This document shows positions 8,771 to 17,957 of a stretch of DNA of 64,000 nt, piece after piece. Positions within the stretch are counted from its first letter, which is position 1, and each line of letters starts with the position of its first letter. This DNA is from Subtercola boreus (GTDB lineage: Bacteria; Actinomycetota; Actinomycetes; Actinomycetales; Microbacteriaceae), in NCBI RefSeq assembly GCF_003399645.1, contig NZ_NBXD01000019.1:112123-176122 (forward strand), given 5' to 3'. The notes under the pieces were generated by a model. That model searched no databases. It was not told where the DNA came from and worked only from the letters and a program-made list of their open reading frames with translations. Made by a program: the position numbers and the translations under genes.

Positions 8771-11700
8771 GTGTCAAGCCAGTTGACCGGAACGGGAACT
8801 GACGACGGTTCGTCGGGCGAATTCGGAGCGAACGAGTGGCTCGTCGACGAGCTGTACGAGCAGTACATCGTCGACAAGAACTCGGTCGACCAGTCGTGGT
8901 GGTCGATTCTCGAGCACTACAGGCCGAGCGGTTCGGCCGAGACGACCGATGCCGGCGCGACCGGCACGGGCGACAGCTCGACCGGCGAGGCCCAGATCCC
9001 CGACGAGATCGCCACACAGGATGTCGCGGCCACCCCCGCACCGAGCGAGACCCCCGCATCATCCGCACCGCCTGCGGCTCCAGCCACCCAACCCGTGGCC
9101 CGCACCACTTCCCGCGAACCCGCTCCGAAGCCCATCCCGGCGGAGGCCACCGTGCGCCCGCAGAGCGACGCCGAGGCCGAACAGGACAAGGTCAGCCCCC
9201 TCCGCGGGCCCGCCAAGTCGCTGGCGACCAACATGGATGCGAGCCTGTCGGTTCCGACGGCGACGAGCGTGCGCAGCATCCCGGCCAAGCTCCTCATCGA
9301 CAACCGCATCGTCATCAACTCGAACCTGAAGCGCGCCCGCGGCGGCAAAGTCAGTTTCACGCACCTCATCGGCTGGGCACTCGTTCAGGTGCTCAAGGAG
9401 TTCCCCAGCCAGAACGTCTACTACGACGTACAGAACGACAAGCCCGTCGTCGTCTCCCCCGCCCACGTCGGCCTCGGTATCGCCATCGACATGCCCAAGC
9501 CCGACGGCACCCGATCCCTCGTCGTGCCGGCCATCAAGCGCGCCGACACGATGCACTTCGGTGAGTTCCTCGCCGCCTACGACGAACTCGTGGCCAAGGC
9601 CCGCGGCGGCAAGCTGACGGCTGCCGACTTCCAGGGCGCGACCATCTCCCTGACGAACCCCGGCGGCATCGGAACGGTGCACTCGATCCCGCGGCTCATG
9701 AAGGGATCGGGTGCCATCATCGGCGCCGGAGCCCTCGAGTACCCGGCCGAGTTCTCGGGCGCCTCTGCGAAGACGCTGACCGACCTCGGCATCGGCAAGA
9801 TCATCACGCTCACCAGCACCTACGACCACCGCGTCATCCAGGGTGCCGGCTCCGGTGAGTTCCTGAAGAAGGTGCACGAGCTGCTCATCGGCGAGCGGGG
9901 CTTCTACGAGAACATCTTCGCCGAACTCCGCATTCCGTACGTTCCGATCCACTGGAACTCCGACATCTCGGTCGACGTGAGCGATGCGGTCAACAAGACG
10001 GCCCGGGTGCAGGAACTCATCAACTCGTTCCGCGTGCGCGGCCACCTCATGGCCGACATCGACCCGCTCGAGTACAAGCAGCGCACCCACCCCGACCTCG
10101 ACATCGAGAGCCACGGGCTCACCCTCTGGGATCTCGACCGCGAGTTCGTCACCGGCGGCCTCGGCGGAACCTCGTCGCTGCTGCTGCGCGACATCCTCGG
10201 CATCCTGCGCGATGCCTACTGCCGGAAGACCGGCATCGAGTACATGCATATCCAGGACCCCGAGCAGCGCAAGTGGATCCAGGAGAAGATCGAGCGGCCC
10301 TATGCCAAGCCGGGGCACGACGAGCAGATGCGCATCCTGTCGAAGCTCAACGAGTCCGAGGCCTTCGAGACGTTCCTGCAGACCAAGTACGTCGGCCAGA
10401 AGCGCTTCAGCCTCGAAGGCGGCGAGTCGACGATCGCCCTGCTCGACGCGGTTCTCCAGGCCGCCGCAGACGAGGGGCTCGACGAAGTTGCCATCGGTAT
10501 GGCGCACCGCGGTCGCCTCAACGTGCTGACCAACATCGCCGGCAAGACCTACGGCCAGATCTTCCGCGAGTTCGAAGGAACGCAGGACCCGCGCACCGTG
10601 CAGGGCTCGGGTGACGTGAAGTACCACCTCGGCACCGAGGGCACCTTCACCGGAACCGAGGGCAAGGAGATCCCGGTCTACATCGCGGCGAACCCCTCGC
10701 ACCTGGAGGCGGTCGACGGCGTGCTCGAGGGGATCGTTCGCGCCAAGCAGGATCGGAAGCCCAAGGGCACCTATTCCACGCTCCCGATCCTGGTGCATGG
10801 CGACGCCGCCATGGCCGGCCAGGGAATCGTCTACGAGACCCTGCAGATGGAGAAGCTCCGCGGCTACAAGATCGGTGGAACGATCCACGTCAACATCAAC
10901 AACCAGGTCGGGTTCACGACGCGTCCGAGCGATTCACGCTCCTCCGTGTACTCCACCGATGTGGCGAAGTCGATCCAGGCGCCGATCTTCCACGTGAACG
11001 GCGACGACCCCGAGTCGGTCACCCGCGTCGCCCAGCTGGCATTCGAGTACCGCCAGCGCTTCCACGCCGACGTCGTCATCGATCTCATCTGCTACCGCCG
11101 CCGCGGTCACAATGAGGGAGACGACCCCTCGATGACGCAGCCGCTGATGTACAACCTCATCGAAGCCAAGCGCTCCGTGCGGAGGCTCTACACGGAGTCG
11201 CTGATCGGGCGCGGCGACATCAGCCAGGAGGAGTACGAGGCCGCGCACCGCGACTTCCAGGACCGCCTCGAGCGCGCCTTCGCCGAGACCCACGCAGCAC
11301 AGACCTCGTCGATCCCGATCATCACCGACGACATGAACGCCGTGGCCGACCTCGAGCGCCCCGAGGCGCAGCAGGCCGACGACAGCTCGGCGGGCGAGCC
11401 CGAGACGACCGGCGTCCCCGCCGCGACCGTCGCGCTCATCGGCGACGCGTTCAACAACGCACCGGCCGGTTTCACCGTGCATCCGAAGCTGCAGCAGCTG
11501 CTGCAGAAGCGTGTCGAGATGAGCCGCAACGGCGGCATCGACTGGGCGTTCGGTGAACTGCTGGCCCTCGGCTCGCTGCTGCTCGAGGGCACCCCGGTGC
11601 GCTTCTCGGGCCAGGACACCCGGCGCGGCACCTTCGTACAGCGCCACGCGGTGCTGCACGACCGCGACAACGGCCAGGAGTGGCTGCCCCTCGTCAACCT

Positions 11701-12562
11701 CAGCGACAGCCAGGCCCGGTTCTGGATCTACGACTCGCTGCTGAGCGAATACGCGGCCATGGGCTTCGAGTACGGCTACTCGGTCGAGCGTCCCGACGCC
11801 CTCGTGCTCTGGGAGGCCCAGTTCGGCGACTTCGCCAACGGCGCCCAGATCATCATCGACGAGTTCATCTCGTCGGCCGAGCAGAAGTGGGGCCAGCGCT
11901 CATCGCTCGTGCTGCTGCTGCCGCACGGGTACGAAGGCCAGGGCCCCGACCATTCCTCCGCCCGCATCGAGCGCTACCTGCAGCTGTGCGCCGAGAACAA
12001 CATGACCGTCGCCCGGCCCTCGACTCCGGCGTCGTACTTCCACCTGCTGCGCCGCCAGGCCTACATGCGCCCCCGCCGCCCGCTGATCGTGTTCACCCCC
12101 AAGGCGATGCTGCGGCTGAGAGGTGCGACCAGCGGGGTCGAGGAGCTCACCGAGGGCAAGTTCGAGCCCGTGCTCGACGACGCCCGCATCGGCGACAGGA
12201 CAGCCGTGAAGCGCGTGTTGCTGATGGCCGGCAAGGTCTACTACGACCTGCTGAACGAGCTGCAGAAGACACCGAACGACGAGATCGCCCTCGTACGGCT
12301 CGAGCAGTACTACCCGATGCCCGCCGCCGAACTCAACCGGGTGCTCGCGAGCTACCCGAACGCTGAGATCGTCTGGGTTCAGGATGAACCGCAGAACCAG
12401 GGGGCGTGGCCGTTTGTGTGCCTCGAGCTGGCCTCGCGCCTGCCCGCCGGCCGCACCGTTCGGGTCACCTCCCGTGCGGCGGCGGCCTCACCCGCAGCCG
12501 GATCGGCGAAGCGCCACGCCCGCGAACAGGCCGACCTGCTGCAGCGGGCCCTGACCCTCTGA
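8771..12562 (+). CDS. kgd: Multifunctional 2-oxoglutarate metabolism enzyme (fused E2-E1, Kgd/OdhA)
   Basis: 1263 residues. An N-terminal E1-like segment (about 1-45, NEWLVDELYEQYIVDKNSVDQSWW) is followed by an Ala/Pro/Glu linker. Next is an acyltransferase-like E2 domain (about 135-375) with the active-site stretch TYDHRVIQGAGSGEF near residue 353. The thiamine-diphosphate E1 domain fills the rest: HRGRLNVLTNIAGK near 579 and HGDAAMAGQG near 677. It decarboxylates 2-oxoglutarate and, with Lpd and E2p, makes succinyl-CoA in the TCA cycle; 2-oxoglutarate decarboxylase and carboligase activities are also known for the family. The start is GTG preceded by AAAGTGG, with a leader of normal length. 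A residue of the FHA-protein (GarA/OdhI) regulatory system is not in the window. Confidence 0.95.
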   Translation: MSSQLTGTGTDDGSSGEFGANEWLVDELYEQYIVDKNSVDQSWWSILEHYRPSGSAETTDAGATGTGDSSTGEAQIPDEIATQDVAATPAPSETPASSAPPAAPATQPVARTTSREPAPKPIPAEATVRPQSDAEAEQDKVSPLRGPAKSLATNMDASLSVPTATSVRSIPAKLLIDNRIVINSNLKRARGGKVSFTHLIGWALVQVLKEFPSQNVYYDVQNDKPVVVSPAHVGLGIAIDMPKPDGTRSLVVPAIKRADTMHFGEFLAAYDELVAKARGGKLTAADFQGATISLTNPGGIGTVHSIPRLMKGSGAIIGAGALEYPAEFSGASAKTLTDLGIGKIITLTSTYDHRVIQGAGSGEFLKKVHELLIGERGFYENIFAELRIPYVPIHWNSDISVDVSDAVNKTARVQELINSFRVRGHLMADIDPLEYKQRTHPDLDIESHGLTLWDLDREFVTGGLGGTSSLLLRDILGILRDAYCRKTGIEYMHIQDPEQRKWIQEKIERPYAKPGHDEQMRILSKLNESEAFETFLQTKYVGQKRFSLEGGESTIALLDAVLQAAADEGLDEVAIGMAHRGRLNVLTNIAGKTYGQIFREFEGTQDPRTVQGSGDVKYHLGTEGTFTGTEGKEIPVYIAANPSHLEAVDGVLEGIVRAKQDRKPKGTYSTLPILVHGDAAMAGQGIVYETLQMEKLRGYKIGGTIHVNINNQVGFTTRPSDSRSSVYSTDVAKSIQAPIFHVNGDDPESVTRVAQLAFEYRQRFHADVVIDLICYRRRGHNEGDDPSMTQPLMYNLIEAKRSVRRLYTESLIGRGDISQEEYEAAHRDFQDRLERAFAETHAAQTSSIPIITDDMNAVADLERPEAQQADDSSAGEPETTGVPAATVALIGDAFNNAPAGFTVHPKLQQLLQKRVEMSRNGGIDWAFGELLALGSLLLEGTPVRFSGQDTRRGTFVQRHAVLHDRDNGQEWLPLVNLSDSQARFWIYDSLLSEYAAMGFEYGYSVERPDALVLWEAQFGDFANGAQIIIDEFISSAEQKWGQRSSLVLLLPHGYEGQGPDHSSARIERYLQLCAENNMTVARPSTPASYFHLLRRQAYMRPRRPLIVFTPKAMLRLRGATSGVEELTEGKFEPVLDDARIGDRTAVKRVLLMAGKVYYDLLNELQKTPNDEIALVRLEQYYPMPAAELNRVLASYPNAEIVWVQDEPQNQGAWPFVCLELASRLPAGRTVRVTSRAAAASPAAGSAKRHAREQADLLQRALTL

Positions 12563-12579
12563 CCCCGGGCCCTCGGGGT
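12562..12579. terminator. Small hairpin at the kgd stop codon
   Basis: ACCCCG/CGGGGT 6-bp stem with a 6-nt loop, starting within the TGA of kgd. There is no T-tract, so termination is only possible, perhaps together with the next palindrome. Confidence 0.3.
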
Positions 12580-12599
12580 GCGAATCCCGCGGGCCGCGC

Positions 12600-12651
12600 G
12601 TTGTGCGCAAAAGCACCTAAACCGCAAGGTCTAAGTGCTTTTGCGCACAAC
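12600..12651. repeat. Perfect 17-bp inverted repeat between kgd and rsrA
   Basis: Left arm 12600-12616 (GTTGTGCGCAAAAGCAC) and right arm 12635-12651 are perfect reverse complements, with an 18-nt loop in which CTAA occurs at both ends. It lies between two convergent genes. It is AT-richer than its surroundings and has no T-tract. It may be a bidirectional terminator or a REP-like element. Confidence 0.6.
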
Positions 12652-12673
12652 CGGGCCGGTTCGTCTCCGCGAA

Positions 12674-12707
12674 AGGACCCCGCGCATCGTCAGGCGTGCG
12701 GGGTCCT
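12674..12707 (-). terminator. Terminator of the sigH-rsrA operon
   Basis: 10-bp perfect stem (AGGACCCCGC 12674-12683 with GCGGGGTCCT 12698-12707) and a 14-nt loop. Read on the reverse strand it follows the rsrA stop by 12 nt and is trailed by TTTC, which fits a short Rho-independent terminator. Confidence 0.55.
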
Positions 12708-12719
12708 GGGGTAGAACCT

Positions 12720-12962
12720 CTAGTGCGTGCTCTGGATCTGACGGATGCTGAACAGCACCTGGTCACGCAACTGTTCGGGCGCGACCTCCTTGCAGGCGCG
12801 CTGTACGGCGTCGGTCAGCACGCGGCCGACGTGCAGCTCCGACTCGCAGTCGGTGCAGCCGGCGAGATGCTCACGGATGTCGGCAGCATCGTCGCTGGCG
12901 AGTTCGTTGTGGAGGAACTCCTCGAGTTCGGCCTTGGCCTTCGTGCAGCCGCAGTCAGTCAT
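12720..12962 (-). CDS. rsrA: RsrA-type zinc anti-sigma factor
   Basis: 80 residues, typical of mycothiol-system anti-sigma-R factors. The ZAS motif HLAGCTDC (His-x3-Cys-x2-Cys) is at residues 32-39, and further cysteines are found at the N-terminus (DCGC, residues 3-6) and at residue 57. In the family, reduced zinc-bound RsrA holds the sigma factor in the cytosol, and disulfide stress ejects zinc and frees it. The gene overlaps sigH by 4 nt (ATGA), giving coupled synthesis. The N-terminal DCGC pair is close to the extra zinc or redox cysteines of RsrA. Confidence 0.88.
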   Translation of the reverse strand: MTDCGCTKAKAELEEFLHNELASDDAADIREHLAGCTDCESELHVGRVLTDAVQRACKEVAPEQLRDQVLFSIRQIQSTH

Positions 12963-13618
12963 CTGCTGCTTCCCTTCGGTGCGTCTTTCGCGGTGACGGG
13001 GATTCCCCGGCCCTCCGCGTACTCGGTCAGCAGACCGCGGAGCAGACGCCTGCCACGGTGCAGGCGGCTCATCACGGTTCCGACCGGAGTCTTCATGATG
13101 TCGGCGATCTCCTGGTAGGAGAAGCCCTCCACGTCGGCCAGGTACACGGCCAGACGAAAGTCTTCGGGGATGCTCTGCAGGGCATCCTTCACTGCACTGT
13201 CGGGCAGATGGTCGATCGCCTCGGCCTCGGCCGAGCGGGATGATGTCCCGGTCGCCGTCGCCGACTCGGCGTTGCCCAGCTGCCAGTCCTCGAGGTCGCT
13301 CGTCGTGCCCTGGTAGGGGTCACGCTGCTTCTTGCGGTAGACATTGATGAACGTGTTGGTGAGGATGCGGTACAGCCACGCCTTGAGGTTCGTGCCTTGC
13401 TCGAACTGGGCGAAGGCAGCGTAGGCCTTGACGAACGTCTCCTGTACGAGGTCTTGCGCGTCGGCGGGGTTGCGGGTCATGCGAAGGGCAGCGCCGTACA
13501 ACTGGTCGAGGAACGGAACGGCCTGCTCCTCGAAGAGCGCTCGTGGGTCGGTGTCAACGGAAGTCATCGGGGCCAAGTCTACGATGTGGGGCCGCTCGAG
13601 AACGCTGGTCGCGCCCAT
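12959..13618 (-). CDS. sigH: Group IV RNA polymerase sigma factor, SigH/SigR type
   Basis: 219 residues. Region 2 (about 25-95) includes [23 protein letters not shown] and [21 protein letters not shown]; region 4 (about 135-190) includes [22 protein letters not shown] and [14 protein letters not shown]. The sequence is near-identical in pattern to actinobacterial SigH/SigR, which controls thioredoxin, mycothiol and protein-quality genes under disulfide and heat stress. The ATG at 13616-13618 has a strong AAGGTGG ribosome site at 7 nt; a later ATG at 13567 would shorten it by 17 residues. I found no convincing SigR promoter (GGAAT-N18-GTT) directly upstream. Divergent from aroA. Confidence 0.92.
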   Translation of the reverse strand: MGATSVLERPHIVDLAPMTSVDTDPRALFEEQAVPFLDQLYGAALRMTRNPADAQDLVQETFVKAYAAFAQFEQGTNLKAWLYRILTNTFINVYRKKQRDPYQGTTSDLEDWQLGNAESATATGTSSRSAEAEAIDHLPDSAVKDALQSIPEDFRLAVYLADVEGFSYQEIADIMKTPVGTVMSRLHRGRRLLRGLLTEYAEGRGIPVTAKDAPKGSSR

Positions 13619-13672
13619 CCGCACACCACCTTCCTTTTCGATCGGTCGTAACGCCGATACCCTTGACAACTG

Positions 13673-15094
13673 ATGCTGATCTCGAGATATTCCGCCCCCG
13701 ACTTCAACCCCTACGGCGACACCGCTCCCGGGGAGCCGAACGCCGACTGGAAGGCCCCCCGTGCGCGTGGCCCGCTGGCCGCCTCCGTCAGCCTTCCGGG
13801 GTCGAAGAGCCTGACGAACCGTGAGCTGGTGCTCGCCGCCCTCGCCGACGGGCCTTCGAGGCTCCGCGCGCCGCTGCACTCCCGCGACACGACGCTGATG
13901 GCGGACGCCCTGCGATCGCTCGGAGTGACGATCGAGGAGGTTCCTCCCACCCGTGGCCCCGCGGCGGGCCGATTCGGCGCGGACTGGCGGGTGACTCCCG
14001 CCCCCGAGCTCACCGGCAGCACCACCATCGACTGCGGCCTGGCCGGCACCGTGATGCGCTTCCTCCCGCCGGTCGCCGCCCTGGCCCTCGGCCCGACGGT
14101 GTTCGACGGCGACGAGGGTGCCAGGCGTCGCCCGATGGCGACGACGATCACCTCACTTCGCGCGCTCGGTGTCGACATCAACTCCGACGGCCGCCAGAAC
14201 CTCCCCTTCACGGTCTACGGAACGGGCAGCGTGCCCGGTGTCGACAGTGGCGGCGAGCTCACGATCGATGCCTCCGCCTCCTCCCAATTCGTTTCGGGCC
14301 TGCTGCTCGCGGCCTCCCGCTTCGAGAACGGGCTCACTCTGCGCCACAGGGGCGAGCGCCTGCCGAGCCTGCCCCACATCGAGATGACGATTGCCGCCCT
14401 GGCCGCCCGGGGGGTCACCGTGGCCTCTCCCGAGCCGGGCGTCTGGGTCGTCGAGCCCGGCACGATTGCGGCGCTCGACGTCGCGATCGAGCCCGACCTC
14501 TCGAACGCCGCGCCCTTCCTCGCCGCCGCGCTGGTCGCGGGAGGCTCGGTGACCTTCGCCGGCTGGCCCGCGCACACCACCCAGGTGGGAGCCCACCTCA
14601 CCGAGCTGCTGCCTCTGTTCGGCGCGACCGTGGAACTGGTGGATGATCGGCTGACCGTCACCGCAGGGCCGAGCATCCGGGGTATCGAACTCGACCTCTC
14701 TGCAGGCGGCGAACTCGCTCCCGCCATCGTGGCGATCGCGGCCCTGGCGGAGACGCCGAGCACGATCACCGGCATCGGTCACATCCGGCACCACGAAACC
14801 GATCGGCTGGCAGCGCTGGCGACCGAGATCAACCGGCTCGGCGGCCAGGTCACCGAACTCGACGACGGCCTGCGCATCGAGCCACGGCCCCTCACCGGCG
14901 GGGTCTGGCAGACCTACGACGACCACCGTATGGCCCACGCGGGCGCGATCATCGGGCTCGCCGTCGACGGTGTCGTGGTCGAGAACATCGCGACGACCGC
15001 CAAAACGCTGCCCGAGTTCGCCGACCTGTGGGAAGCGCTCGTTCTCGGCTCCTCCGGCGAGCGCAGCACCCTGAGCGTCGAGCTTCCTTCGTGA
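13673..15094 (+). CDS. aroA: 3-phosphoshikimate 1-carboxyvinyltransferase (EPSP synthase)
   Basis: 473 residues, slightly longer than usual because of an actinobacterial N-terminal extension ([13 protein letters not shown]). The family motifs are present: [22 protein letters not shown] with shikimate-3-phosphate-binding residues, [35 protein letters not shown], and the late [13 protein letters not shown] and [12 protein letters not shown]. It makes EPSP from shikimate-3-phosphate and PEP, the sixth step of chorismate synthesis. First gene of an aroA-rsgA-hisN run; its stop overlaps the rsgA start (GTGA). Confidence 0.95.
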   Translation: MLISRYSAPDFNPYGDTAPGEPNADWKAPRARGPLAASVSLPGSKSLTNRELVLAALADGPSRLRAPLHSRDTTLMADALRSLGVTIEEVPPTRGPAAGRFGADWRVTPAPELTGSTTIDCGLAGTVMRFLPPVAALALGPTVFDGDEGARRRPMATTITSLRALGVDINSDGRQNLPFTVYGTGSVPGVDSGGELTIDASASSQFVSGLLLAASRFENGLTLRHRGERLPSLPHIEMTIAALAARGVTVASPEPGVWVVEPGTIAALDVAIEPDLSNAAPFLAAALVAGGSVTFAGWPAHTTQVGAHLTELLPLFGATVELVDDRLTVTAGPSIRGIELDLSAGGELAPAIVAIAALAETPSTITGIGHIRHHETDRLAALATEINRLGGQVTELDDGLRIEPRPLTGGVWQTYDDHRMAHAGAIIGLAVDGVVVENIATTAKTLPEFADLWEALVLGSSGERSTLSVELPS

Positions 15095-16149
15095 CCTGGT
15101 GGAGCGACGGCCACGACGACGAGCCTGACGAATTCGACGAATTCGACGAGTCGAGCATCCGGAGCCGGCCGAACCCGAAGGGCAACCGTCCGCGCACGAA
15201 ACAGCGCCCCGAACACGCCGACGCCGTGCGCGGGCGGGTTCTCTCGGTCGACCGCGGCCGCTTCGGGGTGCTCGTTCGTGAGAACGCCGACGACGAGGCG
15301 GTCATCACCGCCTCTCGAGCGCGCGAGCTGGGCCGCCTCGGCATCGTCACGGGCGACACGGTTCAACTCGTGGGCGACGCCAGTGGCGCCGACGGGTCGC
15401 TCGCCCGCATCGTGCGAGTGGATGAGCGCAGCACCCTGCTGCGGCGAAGCGCCGACGACTCCGACGCCGTAGAACGCGTGATCGTGGCGAATGCCGACCA
15501 GATGCTCATCGTCGTGGCGGCGGCCAACCCGGAGCCGCGGGCCAACCTCATCGACCGTTACCTCATCGCGGCGTTCGACGCCGGGCTCGCCCCGATCCTC
15601 TGCATCACGAAGACCGACGTCGCCGACCCGACCACGTTCCTCGAACAGTTCGACTGCTTCGACCTCGAGATCATCATGGGCGCCAAAGACGAGTTCCCGA
15701 TCGAGGCCCTGAAGGCGCTGCTCGTCGGGCACACCACGGTGACGGTGGGGCATTCCGGCGTCGGCAAGTCGACCCTCGTGAACGCCCTGGTGCCGGGTAC
15801 CGACCGCGCCGTCGGCCGGGTGAACGACGTGACCGGGCGCGGCCGCCACACCTCCTCGTCGACCGTCTGCCTGCGGGTGCGGGATTCCAGCGGAGACCCG
15901 GGCTGGATCATCGACACTCCGGGCGTGCGCTCCTTCGGGCTGGGGCACGTGCAGCCCGCCAACATCCTGAAATCGTTCGCGAACTACGCCATCCCGGCCG
16001 CGACCCTGCCCGCCTCGGCCGGCGGCATCGAGCTGAGCCAGGCGCACGACTGGGAGATCGTCGACCGGGTCGAAGCCGGTGAACTGGGCGCCAGTGGCAA
16101 GGCCCGCCTCGAATCCCTGCAGAAGATCATCCAGACCCTCGAGAGTTAG
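15091..16149 (+). CDS. rsgA: Ribosome small-subunit-dependent GTPase A without the zinc knuckle
   Basis: 352 residues. OB-fold (about 45-120), then the circularly permuted GTPase with G4 ITKTD (about 173), P-loop GHSGVGKST (about 220) and G3 DTPGVRSFGL (about 275). RsgA hydrolyses GTP on the 30S subunit and helps late maturation. The C-terminal region that in the family carries the Cys-x4-Cys-x-His-x5-Cys zinc site here reads ATLPASAGGIELSQAHDWEIVD: no cysteine remains after residue 268. The gene starts at GTG overlapping the aroA stop. The acidic N-terminal run (DDEPDEFDEFDES) is unconserved. Confidence 0.9.
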   Translation: MTWWSDGHDDEPDEFDEFDESSIRSRPNPKGNRPRTKQRPEHADAVRGRVLSVDRGRFGVLVRENADDEAVITASRARELGRLGIVTGDTVQLVGDASGADGSLARIVRVDERSTLLRRSADDSDAVERVIVANADQMLIVVAAANPEPRANLIDRYLIAAFDAGLAPILCITKTDVADPTTFLEQFDCFDLEIIMGAKDEFPIEALKALLVGHTTVTVGHSGVGKSTLVNALVPGTDRAVGRVNDVTGRGRHTSSSTVCLRVRDSSGDPGWIIDTPGVRSFGLGHVQPANILKSFANYAIPAATLPASAGGIELSQAHDWEIVDRVEAGELGASGKARLESLQKIIQTLES

Positions 16150-16171
16150 GCGCGCCGGTACGCTGGGGGGC

Positions 16172-16975
16172 GTGACCGAACCCACCCTTGCCGATGATCT
16201 CGCCCTCGCGCTCGAGCTGGCCGACGCGGCCGACACGGTATCGCTCGACCGGTTCCGTTCCCTCGACCTGGTCGTCGAGCAGAAGCCCGACCGAACGCCG
16301 GTGACGGATGCCGACCGGGCGGTCGAACGCATCATCCGCGACGGGCTCGCCGCCCGGCGCCCCGGCGACTCCATTCTCGGTGAGGAGTACGGCGAGACGG
16401 GCAGTTCCCCCCGCCAGTGGATCATCGACCCCATCGATGGCACAGCGAACTTCCTGCGGGGGGTTCCGGTGTGGGCGACGCTCATCGCGCTCGTGGTCGA
16501 CGGCACGCCGGTGCTCGGGGTCGTGAGTTCACCGGCCTTCCAGAAGCGCTGGTGGGCATCCACCGGCCGGGGGGCATGGCTGATCGAGACGGGGCCCGGG
16601 CATACCGCCGCACCCCAGCGCCTGGCCGTCTCCGGGGTCACCGGGCTGACCGATGCCTCGATCAGCTACAACTCTCTGAAGGGCTGGGACGAGGCCGGCA
16701 GCCTCGACGACCTGATGCGGCTCTCCCGTGCCGTCTGGCGGACGCGTGCCTACGGCGAGATGTGGTCGTACATGATGGTGGCCGAGGGGCTCGTCGACGT
16801 GTCGGGCGAGTACGACCTGCAACCCTATGACGTCGCAGCGCTCATCCCGATCGTCGAGGAGGCCGGCGGCCGCTTCACCAGCCTGACGGGCGGCGAAGCC
16901 CTCCACGCCGGCAACGCCCTCGCCACGAACGGCCTCCTGCACGCCGAGACGCTCGCCCTGCTCGCCCGGAGTTAG
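16172..16975 (+). CDS. hisN: Histidinol-phosphatase, inositol monophosphatase family
   Basis: 267 residues, GTG start preceded by a G-run. The metal-binding motifs of the IMPase superfamily are ILGEEYGE (about 70), WIIDPIDGTANFLRG (about 85-99), and the late YDLQPYDVAALIPIVEEAGG (about 220-240). The sequence is close to actinobacterial HisN, which dephosphorylates L-histidinol phosphate in histidine synthesis. It follows rsgA by 22 nt, an arrangement (aroA-rsgA-hisN) common in actinobacteria. An inositol-phosphatase role cannot be excluded from motifs alone. Confidence 0.87.
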   Translation: MTEPTLADDLALALELADAADTVSLDRFRSLDLVVEQKPDRTPVTDADRAVERIIRDGLAARRPGDSILGEEYGETGSSPRQWIIDPIDGTANFLRGVPVWATLIALVVDGTPVLGVVSSPAFQKRWWASTGRGAWLIETGPGHTAAPQRLAVSGVTGLTDASISYNSLKGWDEAGSLDDLMRLSRAVWRTRAYGEMWSYMMVAEGLVDVSGEYDLQPYDVAALIPIVEEAGGRFTSLTGGEALHAGNALATNGLLHAETLALLARS

Positions 16976-17013
16976 GCTGGAAACCTCACCGTAACGCAAG
17001 GGAGTACCGCCAC

Positions 17014-17949
17014 ATGCCACGCATTTACGACAACGTCACCGATCTCGTCGGTCACACGCCGCTCGTTCGCATCAACCGCCTGGCCGAGGGCATCGACACG
17101 ACCATCCTGGCGAAACTCGAGTTCTACAACCCGGCGAACAGCGTGAAGGATCGCGTCGGCGTCGCGATCATCGACGCCGCCGAGAAGGCAGGGGCGCTGA
17201 AGCCCGGCGGCACGATCGTCGAGGGCACCAGCGGCAACACCGGCATCGCTCTCGCTATGGTCGGCGCGGCCCGCGGCTACCGGGTCATCCTCACCATGCC
17301 CGAGAGCATGAGCATGGAGAGGCGCGTCGTGCTTCGTGCGTACGGCGCCGAACTCGTGCTCACCCCGGGGCCCGACGGTATGCGCGGCGCTGTCGAGACC
17401 GCCGAGAAGATCGCGGCAGAGACCGAGGGCGCCATCCTCGCCCGCCAGTTCGAGAACGAGGCCAACCCGGCGAAGCACTACGCGACCACGGGCCCGGAGA
17501 TCTGGGAGGACACCGACGGCGAAGTCGACATCTTCATCGCCGGCATCGGCACAGGCGGAACCATCACGGGCGTCGGCCACTACCTCAGGGAGAAGAACCC
17601 CGACATCCAGATCATCGGTGTCGAACCGAGCGACAGCCCGATTCTGAACGGCGGCGCCCCCGGCCCTCACAAGATCGCCGGCATCGGCGCGAACTTCGTG
17701 CCCGCACTGCTCGACACCTCGGTCTACAACGAAGTCATCGATGTGACCCTGGCGGACTCCCTGCGTCTCTCCCGGCAGCTCGCCACCGATGAGGGCATCC
17801 TCTCGGGCATCTCCTCCGGCGCCATCATGTGGGCCGCGCTCGAGGTGGCCAGGCGACCCGAGAACGCCGGCAAGACCATCGTCGCGATCGTCTGCGACTT
17901 CGGCGAGCGCTACGTGTCATCGGTGCTCTACGACGACATCCGCGGCTGA
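17014..17949 (+). CDS. cysK: Cysteine synthase (O-acetylserine sulfhydrylase)
   Basis: 311 residues, fold-type II PLP enzyme. PLP lysine in [10 protein letters not shown] (about residue 43), substrate loop [10 protein letters not shown], and the glycine-rich phosphate site [10 protein letters not shown]. It converts O-acetylserine plus sulfide to cysteine. The start ATG has AAGGGAG at about 9 nt. It is followed after 8 nt by cysE, so the two steps of cysteine synthesis are co-transcribed, and the enzyme may bind the CysE C-terminus in the regulatory complex. Confidence 0.95.
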   Translation: MPRIYDNVTDLVGHTPLVRINRLAEGIDTTILAKLEFYNPANSVKDRVGVAIIDAAEKAGALKPGGTIVEGTSGNTGIALAMVGAARGYRVILTMPESMSMERRVVLRAYGAELVLTPGPDGMRGAVETAEKIAAETEGAILARQFENEANPAKHYATTGPEIWEDTDGEVDIFIAGIGTGGTITGVGHYLREKNPDIQIIGVEPSDSPILNGGAPGPHKIAGIGANFVPALLDTSVYNEVIDVTLADSLRLSRQLATDEGILSGISSGAIMWAALEVARRPENAGKTIVAIVCDFGERYVSSVLYDDIRG

Positions 17950-17957
17950 CCTGCCGC

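Noticed and set aside
9059..10888. 609-codon reverse frame inside kgd
   Set aside because: Shadow of the kgd E2/E1 coding sequence.
13640..13672. TTGACA just upstream of aroA as its -35
   Set aside because: It lies only about 4 nt from the ATG, so no -10 could fit between it and the start.
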